NCBI RefSeq assembly: GCF_003710915.1
Contig: NZ_RHHR01000036.1
Span: 1 to 64,000, forward strand
Length of the DNA stretch: 64,000 bases
Direction of reading: 5' to 3'
DNA from: Brevibacillus invocatus
GTDB taxonomy: Bacteria; Bacillota; Bacilli; Brevibacillales; Brevibacillaceae
The notes beneath the pieces are model-generated. The model was given only the letters and a program-made list of their open reading frames with translations, did no database searches and had not been told where the DNA came from. The position numbers and the translations under genes are program-made. Of the stretch, positions 1 to 8,640 are shown piece after piece (within the stretch, counting starts at the first letter, position 1; each line of letters starts with the position of its first letter).

Positions 1-151
1 TTTTAAAAAAGGATAAAGAAGAGATTGGGGCAGTCTGTATATTTTTAAGATGAGCAATTATGAAATTGATTCATTTATAAGAAAATAAATCCTGCGTACC
101 TATGATAGTATGGAATTCGATTAGAACATTCGAGGGGGTGGTTCAAGAGTC

Positions 152-1390
152 ATGGACCAGTCATGGAAGAAGAACATCATCCTTTTTTTGTCCAGCCAGA
201 CCATATCGCTGTTTGGTACCGCACTCGTTCAATATGCAATCATGTGGCATATTACACTGACGACCCAATCCGGCGTGATGATGACGATTTCAATCATATG
301 CGGCTTCCTGCCTACTTTTTTCCTTTCGCCATTTGCGGGAGTATGGGCTGACCGGTACAATCGCAAGAAGCTCATTATCCTGTCAGACTCCTTTATTGCT
401 TTGTCTACTCTCGTATTGGCCATCCTCTTTATGAATGGCTACAATTCGCTTTGGCTGCTTTTTGTCATTTCGGCGATTCGGGCGCTTGGCACAGCGGTAC
501 AGACACCTGCTGTAGGGGCGATCCTGCCCCTGCTTGTCCCAGAGGATCAGCTAACAAAGGTAAACGGAGTCAATGGCAGCATCCAGGCGCTTGTTATGCT
601 GTCCGCACCGATGCTTAGTGCAGCGCTGCTTACGATGGCTACCATCGAGGTTATTTTCCTGATTGATGTCGTTACAGCTGCGATTGCTGTTGCGATCCTG
701 CTTCTGTTTCTGCGAGTCAAGACACATGCTAAAGCTGCCGAAGAGCAGACGACAAGCTATTTTGCAGATATGCGCAAGGGCTTCGACTACGTCAAAGAGC
801 ACAATTATGTAAAAAAGTTCTTTATTTTCATGACGTTTTTTATGCTTTTGGTCGCACCTGCTGCATTCCTGACACCCCTTCAGGTTACCCGGACATTCGG
901 AGACGATGTGTGGCGCTTGACTGCGATTGAGGTGGCCTTCTCCATAGGAATGATGCTTGGTGGCGCTCTGATCGCTTCCTGGGGTGGATTTCGCAACAAA
1001 ATCCATACGATGGCTCTATCCTGTCTAATGTTTGGGGTGTGCACGGTTGCTTTGGGGATCGTGCCGAACTTTTGGATTTACATTGCGATTATGGGCTTGG
1101 CTGGCGTCTCTATGCCCATTTTTAATACACCGTCGACCGTGATGCTACAAGAGAAGGTAGAAGTGGATTATTTGGGCCGGGTATTCGGGGTGATGGGGAT
1201 GATCTCCAGTGTGACAATGCCGATGGGGATGCTTGTTTTCGGACCGCTTGCGGATGTCGTGGCTATCGAATGGCTGCTGATCGTGACAGGAACATTATTG
1301 TTTATCCAAGGATTTTTCCTGCTGGGCAACAAATCGTTAGTCGAAGCGGGCAAACCGGCTGACAAGCCTGAGACAGGGAATGCAGGATAA
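152..1390 (+). CDS. MFS efflux transporter (EntS/MdtH-like)
   Basis: A 412-residue major facilitator protein with about 12 hydrophobic segments. The loop between helices 2 and 3 carries the MFS signature form FAGVWADRYNRKK (around residues 61-73), as in drug and siderophore exporters of the EntS group. The N-terminus (MDQSWKKNIILFLSSQTISLFG) is typical of that group. The ATG follows GAGGGGG with rather long spacing. It is monocistronic: a likely terminator follows at about 1.5 kb and the next genes belong to another transporter. The substrate cannot be read from the sequence; drug or siderophore export is inferred from the family. Confidence 0.85.
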   Translation: MDQSWKKNIILFLSSQTISLFGTALVQYAIMWHITLTTQSGVMMTISIICGFLPTFFLSPFAGVWADRYNRKKLIILSDSFIALSTLVLAILFMNGYNSLWLLFVISAIRALGTAVQTPAVGAILPLLVPEDQLTKVNGVNGSIQALVMLSAPMLSAALLTMATIEVIFLIDVVTAAIAVAILLLFLRVKTHAKAAEEQTTSYFADMRKGFDYVKEHNYVKKFFIFMTFFMLLVAPAAFLTPLQVTRTFGDDVWRLTAIEVAFSIGMMLGGALIASWGGFRNKIHTMALSCLMFGVCTVALGIVPNFWIYIAIMGLAGVSMPIFNTPSTVMLQEKVEVDYLGRVFGVMGMISSVTMPMGMLVFGPLADVVAIEWLLIVTGTLLFIQGFFLLGNKSLVEAGKPADKPETGNAG

Positions 1391-1502
1391 AGAACGAATA
1401 CGGCTTATCCGAAGCTAGTCATCGAGATCGTGATGCGATTGAGGTGGCTTGTGAGGAAGTGGAGGAGCAGCAAACAGCAAAAGCTGTTGTCAGTTCGGTG
1501 AA

Positions 1503-1534
1503 CGTAGCCGGGCGGCAACGGTTTTTTTCTTTTT
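1503..1534 (+). terminator. Rho-independent terminator after MFS gene
   Basis: Arms 1503-1509 (CGTAGCC) and 1514-1520 (GGCAACG) pair with one mismatch around a 4-base loop and are followed by seven T residues. The rest of 1391-1751 holds no recognisable gene. The reading frame across about 1410-1536 is open but resembles nothing known to me. Confidence 0.6.
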
Positions 1535-1584
1535 AGATCAAGGCATGACCCTGGGCGCAGAAAGCTGCCTCAATAGAGGTTTTC

Positions 1585-1694
1585 TTATACTATCGGAAAG
1601 TTTAAGTGCGCTAAAGCGCTAAAAAGATTAGCGGAAGATAGTATAAGTGCAACTAAGGCTCCGCCAAAAGCTTGGCGTAGCCAAGTTTTCTAAT
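1585..1694 (+). repeat. 110-bp dispersed repeat, copy 1
   Basis: Identical over all 110 bases to 46411-46520, in the same orientation. It contains a 9-bp inverted repeat (TATACTATC at 1586-1594 and GATAGTATA at 1637-1645), a GCGCT/AGCGC palindrome inside that loop, and a small perfect hairpin CTTGGC-GTA-GCCAAG at 1671-1685. It ends 57 bases upstream of a start codon. It is not coding, has no terminal inverted repeats at its own borders, and fits a MITE-like or structured-RNA repeat family. Confidence 0.9.
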
Positions 1695-1751
1695 CACAAA
1701 ATGGGCTATTGTGCCATAGGCTGATGATAGCTTTCAGGGAGGAGTGATGGT

Positions 1752-2204
1752 GTGATACGGCCAGGAAACCTTTTCGATTTTATCGGAGCGCTGTTGTTTA
1801 CGCTGCTCGGTGTAGTCGTCAGTATAGAGGCGTATCGCCTGCAAAGCTACGCTTCTTCTCCCTATGTAGGGGACCATACCCTGCCAAGTATACTGGGGGG
1901 TGTGTTCCTCGTAATGGGAGTGGTCCTCTTGCTTCAGTCCTTCCGATTACAGGCTGCCACCTCAGCGAAAAGCAGCATTCCTGCCGAGCTGCGCATGCGC
2001 ATCATCCTATGTCTGTCTGTATTGTTCCTCTATATTTGGCTGCTGGGAATGGCGGGGTACATCGTGGCTACATGGCTCATCAGTGTAGCGCTGTTTCGGT
2101 TGATTGGATGGTATCGATGGACCACCTCTATGCTGTACGCCGCGATCCTGACTGTCAGCCAGTACCTGATCTTTGTCTACTGGCTGCAGATTGCATTTTC
2201 GTAA
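1752..2204 (+). CDS. tctB: Tripartite tricarboxylate transporter small subunit (TctB)
   Basis: A 150-residue protein with four predicted membrane helices, the size and layout of the small membrane subunit of TTT carriers. The start is GTG, because the ATG five bases upstream runs straight into TGA; GGGAGGAG lies just in front. It is followed after 28 bases by the large permease gene and then by the periplasmic-type binding protein, giving the order B-A-C. Sequence conservation of TctB is low in general, so the call rests largely on this neighbourhood. The 110-bp repeat lies in its 5' region. Confidence 0.8.
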   Translation: MIRPGNLFDFIGALLFTLLGVVVSIEAYRLQSYASSPYVGDHTLPSILGGVFLVMGVVLLLQSFRLQAATSAKSSIPAELRMRIILCLSVLFLYIWLLGMAGYIVATWLISVALFRLIGWYRWTTSMLYAAILTVSQYLIFVYWLQIAFS

Positions 2205-2232
2205 CGGAGTTTTGTAGGGAAGGAGTCTGTTC

Positions 2233-3750
2233 ATGGATACGATTCAATTCCTGATGGACGGCTTTGCATCGGCCTTGACACTGCAAAATGTGCTGATGGC
2301 AGCGATTGGGGCGCTGATCGGAACCTTTGTCGGTGTCCTGCCGGGATTGGGGCCAACCTCTGCCATTGCCATTCTGCTTCCACTGACGGCCGTGCTGGAA
2401 CCGACACAAGGCATTATCATGCTCGCTGGAATCTACTACGGGGCCATGTATGGAGGCTCGACGACCGCCATCCTGCTGAATATTCCGGGTGAGCTGTCTT
2501 CGGTACCGACGTGTCTGGACGGATATCCGTTGGCGAAGCAAGGAAAAGGCGGACCTGCTTTGGGGATTTCGGCGATCGCTTCCTTCACGGCTGGTTTGAT
2601 GGGGGTAGTAGGTTTAGTCTTTTTTGCGCCCATATTGGCAGACCAGGCGTTGAAATTCGGCCCTCCGGAATACTTTGCCTTGATGATTCTCGCGCTTACC
2701 CTGATGGTCAGTCTGTCAGGAGGCTCCTTGATCAAATCGTTTTTGATGGGGGCATTCGGTTACACGCTCGCTTTGGTGGGGCTAGGTCCCTCCTCCGGTA
2801 TGCCCCGATTTGATTACGGCGTCTCTTCACTGGTGGGCGGATTCGACATGATCAGTATCATTATCGGTCTGTTTGCCGTCACAGAAGTGTTGAAAGGGAT
2901 AGAGGAAAAACGTTTGTCTACCGTGATTGGAAAGCCGGGAAGCGTCTATCCGGGGAAGGCGGACCTGAAAAAAAGCGCAGCACCCATGCTGAGGGGCGGG
3001 CTGGTCGGATTTTTTCTGGGGCTCCTCCCTGGTTGTTCTGCCGCGATTACGTCCTTTCTGGCCTACGATCTGGAGAAGAAGATAGCCAAGCGCCCGGAGC
3101 GATTTGGGAAAGGTGCCATCGAAGGTGTCGCATCACCGGAAGCAGCCAACAATGCCACCAGCAGTGCTGGTTTTATCCCTTTATTTTCATTGGGGATTCC
3201 CTCTTCCCCTCCTCTGGCTATCCTGCTAGCAGGGTTCATGATCTATGGTTTGACTCCAGGTCCAGTCCTGTTTGAGCAGCACGCTTCCTTCGTCTGGACG
3301 GTCATCGCCTCGATGTTTATTGGCAATGCGATGCTTCTGGTGCTCAATCTGCCGATGGTCTGGATCTGGGTGAAGCTCACGCAAGTGCCCTATGGGATCA
3401 TGGCTCCGATCATTTTGATGCTGTGCACAATAGGGGCGTACAGTGTGCGCAACAGCATGTTTGACGTTTTGATCGCCTTTATTTTTGGAGGATTGGGCTA
3501 CTTGTTCTACAAAGGAAAGTGGCCGGTCGTTCCGCTCATCTTGTGCTTTATTCTGGGGCCCTTGCTGGAAGAGTCGTTTATTCAGACGATGGCCATGGGC
3601 TCAGGGGATTTGTCGATTGTGCTGGGAAGACCGATTTCGCTGACTATTTTGCTTGCCGCGGCCGCGCTGCTGATCGTTTCGATCCTGCTCAATAAGCGGA
3701 CCCAAATCCGGGTCAGGGAGGAACGGCGTGGCGAGGAAGATGTCGCCTAG
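2233..3750 (+). CDS. tctA: Tripartite tricarboxylate transporter large permease (TctA)
   Basis: A 505-residue integral membrane protein with the TctA pattern: FVGVLPGLGPTSAIAILLP near residues 31-50, GIYYGAMYGGSTTAILLNIPGE near 67-88 and, in the second half, the repeat-related LLPGCSAAITSF and SLGIPSSPPLAILLAGFMIYGLTPGP. Known family members form the translocation path for citrate or other carboxylates, driven by an ion gradient and fed by the soluble TctC receptor. The start ATG follows GGAAGGAG. The specific substrate is not deducible from the sequence. Confidence 0.95.
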   Translation: MDTIQFLMDGFASALTLQNVLMAAIGALIGTFVGVLPGLGPTSAIAILLPLTAVLEPTQGIIMLAGIYYGAMYGGSTTAILLNIPGELSSVPTCLDGYPLAKQGKGGPALGISAIASFTAGLMGVVGLVFFAPILADQALKFGPPEYFALMILALTLMVSLSGGSLIKSFLMGAFGYTLALVGLGPSSGMPRFDYGVSSLVGGFDMISIIIGLFAVTEVLKGIEEKRLSTVIGKPGSVYPGKADLKKSAAPMLRGGLVGFFLGLLPGCSAAITSFLAYDLEKKIAKRPERFGKGAIEGVASPEAANNATSSAGFIPLFSLGIPSSPPLAILLAGFMIYGLTPGPVLFEQHASFVWTVIASMFIGNAMLLVLNLPMVWIWVKLTQVPYGIMAPIILMLCTIGAYSVRNSMFDVLIAFIFGGLGYLFYKGKWPVVPLILCFILGPLLEESFIQTMAMGSGDLSIVLGRPISLTILLAAAALLIVSILLNKRTQIRVREERRGEEDVA

Positions 3751-3780
3751 TTTTTGAATCCACAGGAGGAGGAAGCAAAC

Positions 3781-4791
3781 GTGAAAGGGTATCAACGCTT
3801 TGGAACCGCATTACTCTCCTTCATTCTTGCCTTGACGGTCAGCGCGTGTGGGGCAGCAGGGGAAAAAGAGAGGCAGACTGTACCGGACTATCCGACCAGG
3901 CAGATCGAATACGTCGTGCCTTACTCAGCGGGTGGCGGCGTAGATTTGGTCGCTCGCGCTACGGCGGATTATTTGAGTAAAGAATGGGGACAGCCGATCC
4001 TCGTCGTCAACAAGCCGGGTGGAGGCGGAGCGATTGGTGCGGAGTACGCGCTGAAGCAGGTCAAACCGGATGGCTATACAGCCCTTGCTGTCAATGTCTC
4101 CAATACAACGATGCTGACAGCAGGGATGACCAATCCTCCCATTACCAATGAAGATCAGGTATATACATCCCGGATCGGCCAGGGAACGCTGGCCTTTGCG
4201 GTCAAGGCAGATGCACCTTGGAACGATTTTGCCGAGTTTTCGGCTTGGGTGAAGGAGCATCCGGAAGAATTGACCTGGACTTCGGTAGGGCCTGCAGGTT
4301 TTTCCGCATTTGGTGTGGCGGAATGGCTGGATGTGATCGGAGCCGATTTTTCCAAGACGCGGATGATCGTGACCAAGGGAGGATCGGATTCCTTGCCTAA
4401 AGTAGCCGGAGGTCATGCTGTCCTGGCGGTTCATATGATCGGAGAGGTCATGCCGATGCTGCAGGCCGGCAAGATCAAGATTCTGGCCGTATCCGGGACA
4501 CAGCGTAGTACGTTTCTTCCGGATGTCCCTACTGCCGAAGAGCAGGGCATCAAGGGATTGTCCGTTTCCTGGTGGACCGGTGTGTCGTTTGCCAAGGACA
4601 CTCCTCAGCATGTGATCGAGAAGTGGGATGGGGCTATCGCCAAAATGGTGCAGGACCCTGTCTTCTTGAAGCACCTGGAGACCATCCAGGTAGAGCCTGC
4701 CTATGCGGATCGGACCGTCTTCTTGCAAGAGGTTACACGAGAGACGGAGTACTACACGGACTTGGCGACGAAGAACCAAATGCGAAAATAG
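3781..4791 (+). CDS. tctC: TTT-family extracytoplasmic binding protein (TctC/Bug)
   Basis: A 336-residue lipoprotein receptor of the Bug family. The best start is the GTG at 3781 behind AGGAGGAGG, giving a signal peptide with lipobox LTVSAC. The upstream in-frame TTG lacks a ribosome site. Family motifs visible: YPTRQIEYVVPYSAGGGVDL, VVNKPGGGGAIGAEY and KPDGYT. In Gram-positive cells it would be lipid-anchored and hand its carboxylate ligand to TctAB. It closes the operon: a strong terminator follows at 4803. Confidence 0.93.
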   Translation: MKGYQRFGTALLSFILALTVSACGAAGEKERQTVPDYPTRQIEYVVPYSAGGGVDLVARATADYLSKEWGQPILVVNKPGGGGAIGAEYALKQVKPDGYTALAVNVSNTTMLTAGMTNPPITNEDQVYTSRIGQGTLAFAVKADAPWNDFAEFSAWVKEHPEELTWTSVGPAGFSAFGVAEWLDVIGADFSKTRMIVTKGGSDSLPKVAGGHAVLAVHMIGEVMPMLQAGKIKILAVSGTQRSTFLPDVPTAEEQGIKGLSVSWWTGVSFAKDTPQHVIEKWDGAIAKMVQDPVFLKHLETIQVEPAYADRTVFLQEVTRETEYYTDLATKNQMRK

Positions 4792-4802
4792 TCAAACGAG
4801 GG

Positions 4803-4840
4803 AAAACCTGTTGTTCGGGAAAAGACAACAGGTTTTTTAC
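4803..4840 (+). terminator. Rho-independent terminator after tctC
   Basis: Perfect 12-bp arms, AAAACCTGTTGT (4803-4814) and ACAACAGGTTTT (4825-4836), end in a T-run. It closes the tctBAC operon. Confidence 0.92.
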
Positions 4841-5022
4841 GTATTCCAGCTTTTTCAACAAAATCCATCACCGAGAAAAGAGGATTTTGTATAGGAGACA
4901 CGAAGTCCATAGTGGAAAGTGTGATAGAACTTTTTTATGGAATCGGAAAGTAAAAATGTGCCCTCCCCAGAGGAGACTTTGATATTGGTTTTCTTACTAC
5001 TTTGCACAAGTTGGAGGAAACA

Positions 5023-7170
5023 ATGGCTCTATTCGATACATTGGGCAAATACGAAGCCGTTTTTTTAGAGCAGATGAACGACGCTTTTATTGCGATTAAT
5101 TCCAATTGGATTATCACACAGGTGAATACACGAGCCAGCCGCCTGCTGAATCGGACACGTGAAGAACTGCTCCATCAGTGTATTTGTGATCTGAATCCCG
5201 ATGGATTTGCAGACGATTTTTGCGACCAATTAAGAAAGGTTTTTGTAGAACAGGTCAACGTACAATTCCGCACCTTTGATCGGATGCTGGAAATCTGGTT
5301 TGAGGTGCATGCCTATCCTGTTGAAACGGGCATCTATATGCTATTCCAGGAGGTAGAGAATCAGAAGAGCCTGGAGCCTGAAGAGGAGTTTTATTACCGT
5401 TCGCTTTTTCTGCAAAATCCAGACGCTGTCTACCTGATGGATTTGGATGGGAATTTTTTGGAGGTCAATCCTTCTGCCGAAAAGATGTTGGGCTGCACGC
5501 GTACAGCATTGCTAAAAAGCAATTTCAGATTGTTCTGTACCCCATCCGAAATAGACAAGACAAATCGACATTTTCAACTGGCTTGTGCGGGAATCCCCCA
5601 ACGCTATGAGTTAAACATCGTCACGAGAGACGGCTCGATGAGAGTCATCGATGTATCCAATGTTCCGATCAGCATCGATGGAAGAGTCGTTGGTGTCTAT
5701 GGAATATCAAAGGACATCACGGAGCGTAAACAAATCGAAGGGGCTTTGCGATTAAGTGAAAGAGGACTCGCACAATCCCAGCGAATCGCACAGGTCGGCC
5801 ACTGGGAGCTGGATTTAAAGACTGATGCGCTTACCTGCTCCAAAGAAACGCTTCGTATCTTTGGTGGAGAAGCGATGGAGGAAGCCATTCCGTCTGAGGT
5901 ACCCTTCTCGATGATTCATCCGGATGACCGGAGGACGGTGAAGGAAGCCTTCGAGCAAGCCATAAAAGGTGAACCACTTCGATTGGAACACAGGATCATC
6001 CGCCCTGATGGAATGGAGCGTGTGCTCCTCATGCAAGGGCATGCAGTCGGCGATGATCGTTCACATGTGTTTGGCATCGTCCAGGATATCACGGAACAAA
6101 AACGTACGGAGCAGCTGATCATGGAAAATCAGATGCGCTACCGGTCTCTTCTGGCTTACAATTCGGACGGTGTGGTTGCATTGGACTTGCACGGTCACTA
6201 CATCGAGGTCAATCCAGCTTTTGAGCGGATGACAGGCTATACAAAGGAAGAGCTGCTCCAGATGTCCCATAAGCAGCTGATTCCATTTGATCAAACGGAG
6301 CTGGAGCAAGTCAAAGTGAGCTGGGAGTCCATGATCCAAGAGGGTGTCCCTTATTCACTGGAACATCCAATCAAGCATAAGGATGGATATTTTTTCGAAG
6401 TAAATAGCCATAATATTCCGATCATTATTAATGGAAATATAACCGGATATTTTACCATTTGCCGAGATATTTCCGAAAGAAAGCGAACAGAAGAGATTTT
6501 GCGAAAATCCGATAAGCTCGCTGCAGTGGGGCAGCTGGCTGCAGCTGTTGCTCATGAGATTCGAAACCCGCTGACTTCACTCAAGGGTTTTACCAAGCTT
6601 CTTCAGGATCATTTTCCGCAAGAGAAAAAGCAGTACTTTGATATTATGCTGAGCGAACTGGCGAGGATTGAGATGATTTCCGGAGAGCTGCTCGTTTTGG
6701 CCAAGCCTCAGGTCAAACATTACGATCAGAGGAACGTGAACGAGATTTTGCTCAGTGTCGTTGCTTTGCTCGAGTCACAAGCCAACATGAATAACGTAGA
6801 AGTGGAATTGAAGCTTGATCTTGATCTGCCATTTCTACAATGCGAAGAAAATCAGTTAAAGCAGGTTTTCGTCAATATCATCAAAAATGGCATCGAGGCA
6901 ATGAAGCAAGGGGGAAAGCTGCTCATTAGCTCGGAGCGTCATGGCCTTGAAGCTAGGCTGTGCTTTGTTGATCACGGATGCGGAATCCCACCCGACATCA
7001 TCCACAAGATCGGGGAGCCGTTCTATTCGACCAAGGAAAAGGGAACCGGTCTCGGAATGATGATTACGAACAAGATTATTAATCATCACAAGGGAAGATT
7101 GGAGATTGAAAGCGAACCTGACAAGGGTACAACGATTCGCGTCTTCTTGCCCATCTTCCATGATGAATAA
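5023..7170 (+). CDS. Multi-PAS sensor histidine kinase, orphan
   Basis: A soluble 715-residue kinase without membrane helices. It carries about four PAS domains, for example a core beginning at FLQNPDAVYLMDLDGNFLEVN and another at AYNSDGVVALDLHGHYIEVN. Then come a HisKA domain with AHEIRNPLTSLKGF (phospho-acceptor His near residue 511) and an HATPase domain with N-box NIIKNGIEAM, G1 DHGCGIP and G2 GTGLGM. The ATG at 5023 follows TTGGAGG at good spacing; the TTG at 5002 does not. No response regulator is adjacent, as with KinA-type sporulation kinases, so it may feed a phosphorelay. A role in carboxylate sensing for the upstream operon is possible but unproven. Confidence 0.9.
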   Translation: MALFDTLGKYEAVFLEQMNDAFIAINSNWIITQVNTRASRLLNRTREELLHQCICDLNPDGFADDFCDQLRKVFVEQVNVQFRTFDRMLEIWFEVHAYPVETGIYMLFQEVENQKSLEPEEEFYYRSLFLQNPDAVYLMDLDGNFLEVNPSAEKMLGCTRTALLKSNFRLFCTPSEIDKTNRHFQLACAGIPQRYELNIVTRDGSMRVIDVSNVPISIDGRVVGVYGISKDITERKQIEGALRLSERGLAQSQRIAQVGHWELDLKTDALTCSKETLRIFGGEAMEEAIPSEVPFSMIHPDDRRTVKEAFEQAIKGEPLRLEHRIIRPDGMERVLLMQGHAVGDDRSHVFGIVQDITEQKRTEQLIMENQMRYRSLLAYNSDGVVALDLHGHYIEVNPAFERMTGYTKEELLQMSHKQLIPFDQTELEQVKVSWESMIQEGVPYSLEHPIKHKDGYFFEVNSHNIPIIINGNITGYFTICRDISERKRTEEILRKSDKLAAVGQLAAAVAHEIRNPLTSLKGFTKLLQDHFPQEKKQYFDIMLSELARIEMISGELLVLAKPQVKHYDQRNVNEILLSVVALLESQANMNNVEVELKLDLDLPFLQCEENQLKQVFVNIIKNGIEAMKQGGKLLISSERHGLEARLCFVDHGCGIPPDIIHKIGEPFYSTKEKGTGLGMMITNKIINHHKGRLEIESEPDKGTTIRVFLPIFHDE

Positions 7171-7223
7171 TCATCCTGAAGGGCTGGGACTGACCATTAA
7201 TTTAGGATCGAAAGTAGGAACAG

Positions 7224-8537
7224 ATGATGCTGATACGAATAGCCGTCATTTCACCTGAGGAATTTTCTTCTCGAATAACGGCCTATGCAGATGCATTTCC
7301 CAACAATCAATTTACCACCCAAATCTATCAAAATCCGATGGAATGCTCTTCGCTGCCTGAAGAGCTGAACGAATGCGACATATGGCTGTTTGCCGGACCT
7401 CTACCCTCGTTCTTTGCACGCGAACGAATGAAGCAAAGCAAAGTGCCGTCGGTGTACATCCCGTCAGACGAGTATACCCTTACCCTGACGCTGGGCTACG
7501 TCATGCTGAACAGGCAGGAGGGCTTGAAATACCTGTCTGTCGATATTCCCAAAAAGGAGTACATCACACAGGCAGTAACGGAATTGAATCTGGATGCCTC
7601 ACATTGGCTGGTAAAGGATTTCAGCCAGATCGTCGATGGAGTGGGAACCTCTTTTGATGCAGAGGAGTTGATCCAGTTTCATCGGAGCAACATCGAAAGC
7701 GGGCGGAGCAAGCTGGCGCTGACGAGTGTCGACTACGTCCACGACCAGCTCGTTTCGGCAGGAATCCCGTGTGTCAGTATGCTTGTGCCTGAAAAAAGCA
7801 TTCGCGAGACTGTAGCGAGAGCAACCTCGCTCGGGCATATGCTGATCAGTGAAAACGCGCAGATTGCTGTCGGCTTGGCCGCAATCGATCAGTGGGAGGG
7901 TGAGCTCCCAAAGACACAGCCAGATGCCGGAATGATGCTGCAACAGATGCTGCTGGAGCTAGGCAAAGAAACAGACGCCTCCATCCAGCAGCTGGGTCTG
8001 GATCAATTTATTCTCTACGGCACGCGAGGAAGCATCGAGAAGATGACCAATAATTTTCAACACATGCCGATCATGGGAAACATGGAGCAATTGTTTGGCG
8101 TGACGATCAGCATGGGTTTTGGCTTTGGCATGACAGCGAAAGAGGCGGAATCGAATGCGCGGATCGGACTGTTTCATGCGCGCAAGCAGCAGGGTGTAAG
8201 CAGTGCTTTCCTCGTGACTTCAGACAAAGAGGTCATCGGTCCCTTGAACGAAGAAGTCAAGACCTTTCATCTCAAAAGTGAAGACCGCAGCGTACTCCAC
8301 GTGGCGGAGCAAACCGGAATCAGCGTAGTCACGATCAACAAGCTCATTTCCTTTATTCGTTTGCGTCGCGACAATCGGTTTACGGCGACAGATCTCGCTG
8401 TGTATTTGCAAGTGAGCAGAAGAAGTGCAGAGCGAATACTGAAAAAATTGGCAGACAAGGCGTTTGTAGAGGCCGTAGGCGAAGAACAGCCCTACCAGCA
8501 GGGGCGTCCGAGAGCGTTGTATCGTATCAATTTTTAG
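7224..8537 (+). CDS. Transcriptional regulator with cyclase-fold-like middle and C-terminal winged helix
   Basis: A 437-residue protein I do not recognise by name. The N-terminal part looks like a receptor-type alpha/beta domain. The middle (about residues 285-335, FGVTISMGFGFGMTAKEAESNARIG) resembles a degenerate GGDEF or nucleotide-cyclase core without catalytic residues. The C-terminus has two helix-turn-helix stretches (LHVAEQTGISVVTINKLISF and FTATDLAVYLQVSRRSAERILKKL) and ends in a GRPRALYRI winged-helix tail. It lies directly upstream of a YfcC-family carrier with its own promoter and probable operator, so it is the likely local regulator. Confidence 0.7.
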   Translation: MMLIRIAVISPEEFSSRITAYADAFPNNQFTTQIYQNPMECSSLPEELNECDIWLFAGPLPSFFARERMKQSKVPSVYIPSDEYTLTLTLGYVMLNRQEGLKYLSVDIPKKEYITQAVTELNLDASHWLVKDFSQIVDGVGTSFDAEELIQFHRSNIESGRSKLALTSVDYVHDQLVSAGIPCVSMLVPEKSIRETVARATSLGHMLISENAQIAVGLAAIDQWEGELPKTQPDAGMMLQQMLLELGKETDASIQQLGLDQFILYGTRGSIEKMTNNFQHMPIMGNMEQLFGVTISMGFGFGMTAKEAESNARIGLFHARKQQGVSSAFLVTSDKEVIGPLNEEVKTFHLKSEDRSVLHVAEQTGISVVTINKLISFIRLRRDNRFTATDLAVYLQVSRRSAERILKKLADKAFVEAVGEEQPYQQGRPRALYRINF

Positions 8538-8546
8538 AAAATTACC

Positions 8547-8615
8547 TTGACGATCGGTTCAATATTCCGTATATTTATCCGTAAATTAGCGACGATATAA
8601 CGACATGTGTCGTCG
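8547..8615 (+). promoter_or_regulatory. Sigma-A promoter plus inverted-repeat operator candidate
   Basis: TTGACG (8547-8552), a 17-bp spacer and TATATT (8570-8575). Just downstream, CGACA-TG-TGTCG (8601-8612) is nested in CGACGA (8590-8595) and TCGTCG (8610-8615), a position suited to a repressor. The upstream HTH regulator is the natural candidate binder. Confidence 0.65.
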
Positions 8616-8640
8616 ATAATGGACAAGGGAGGGTTGTTCG

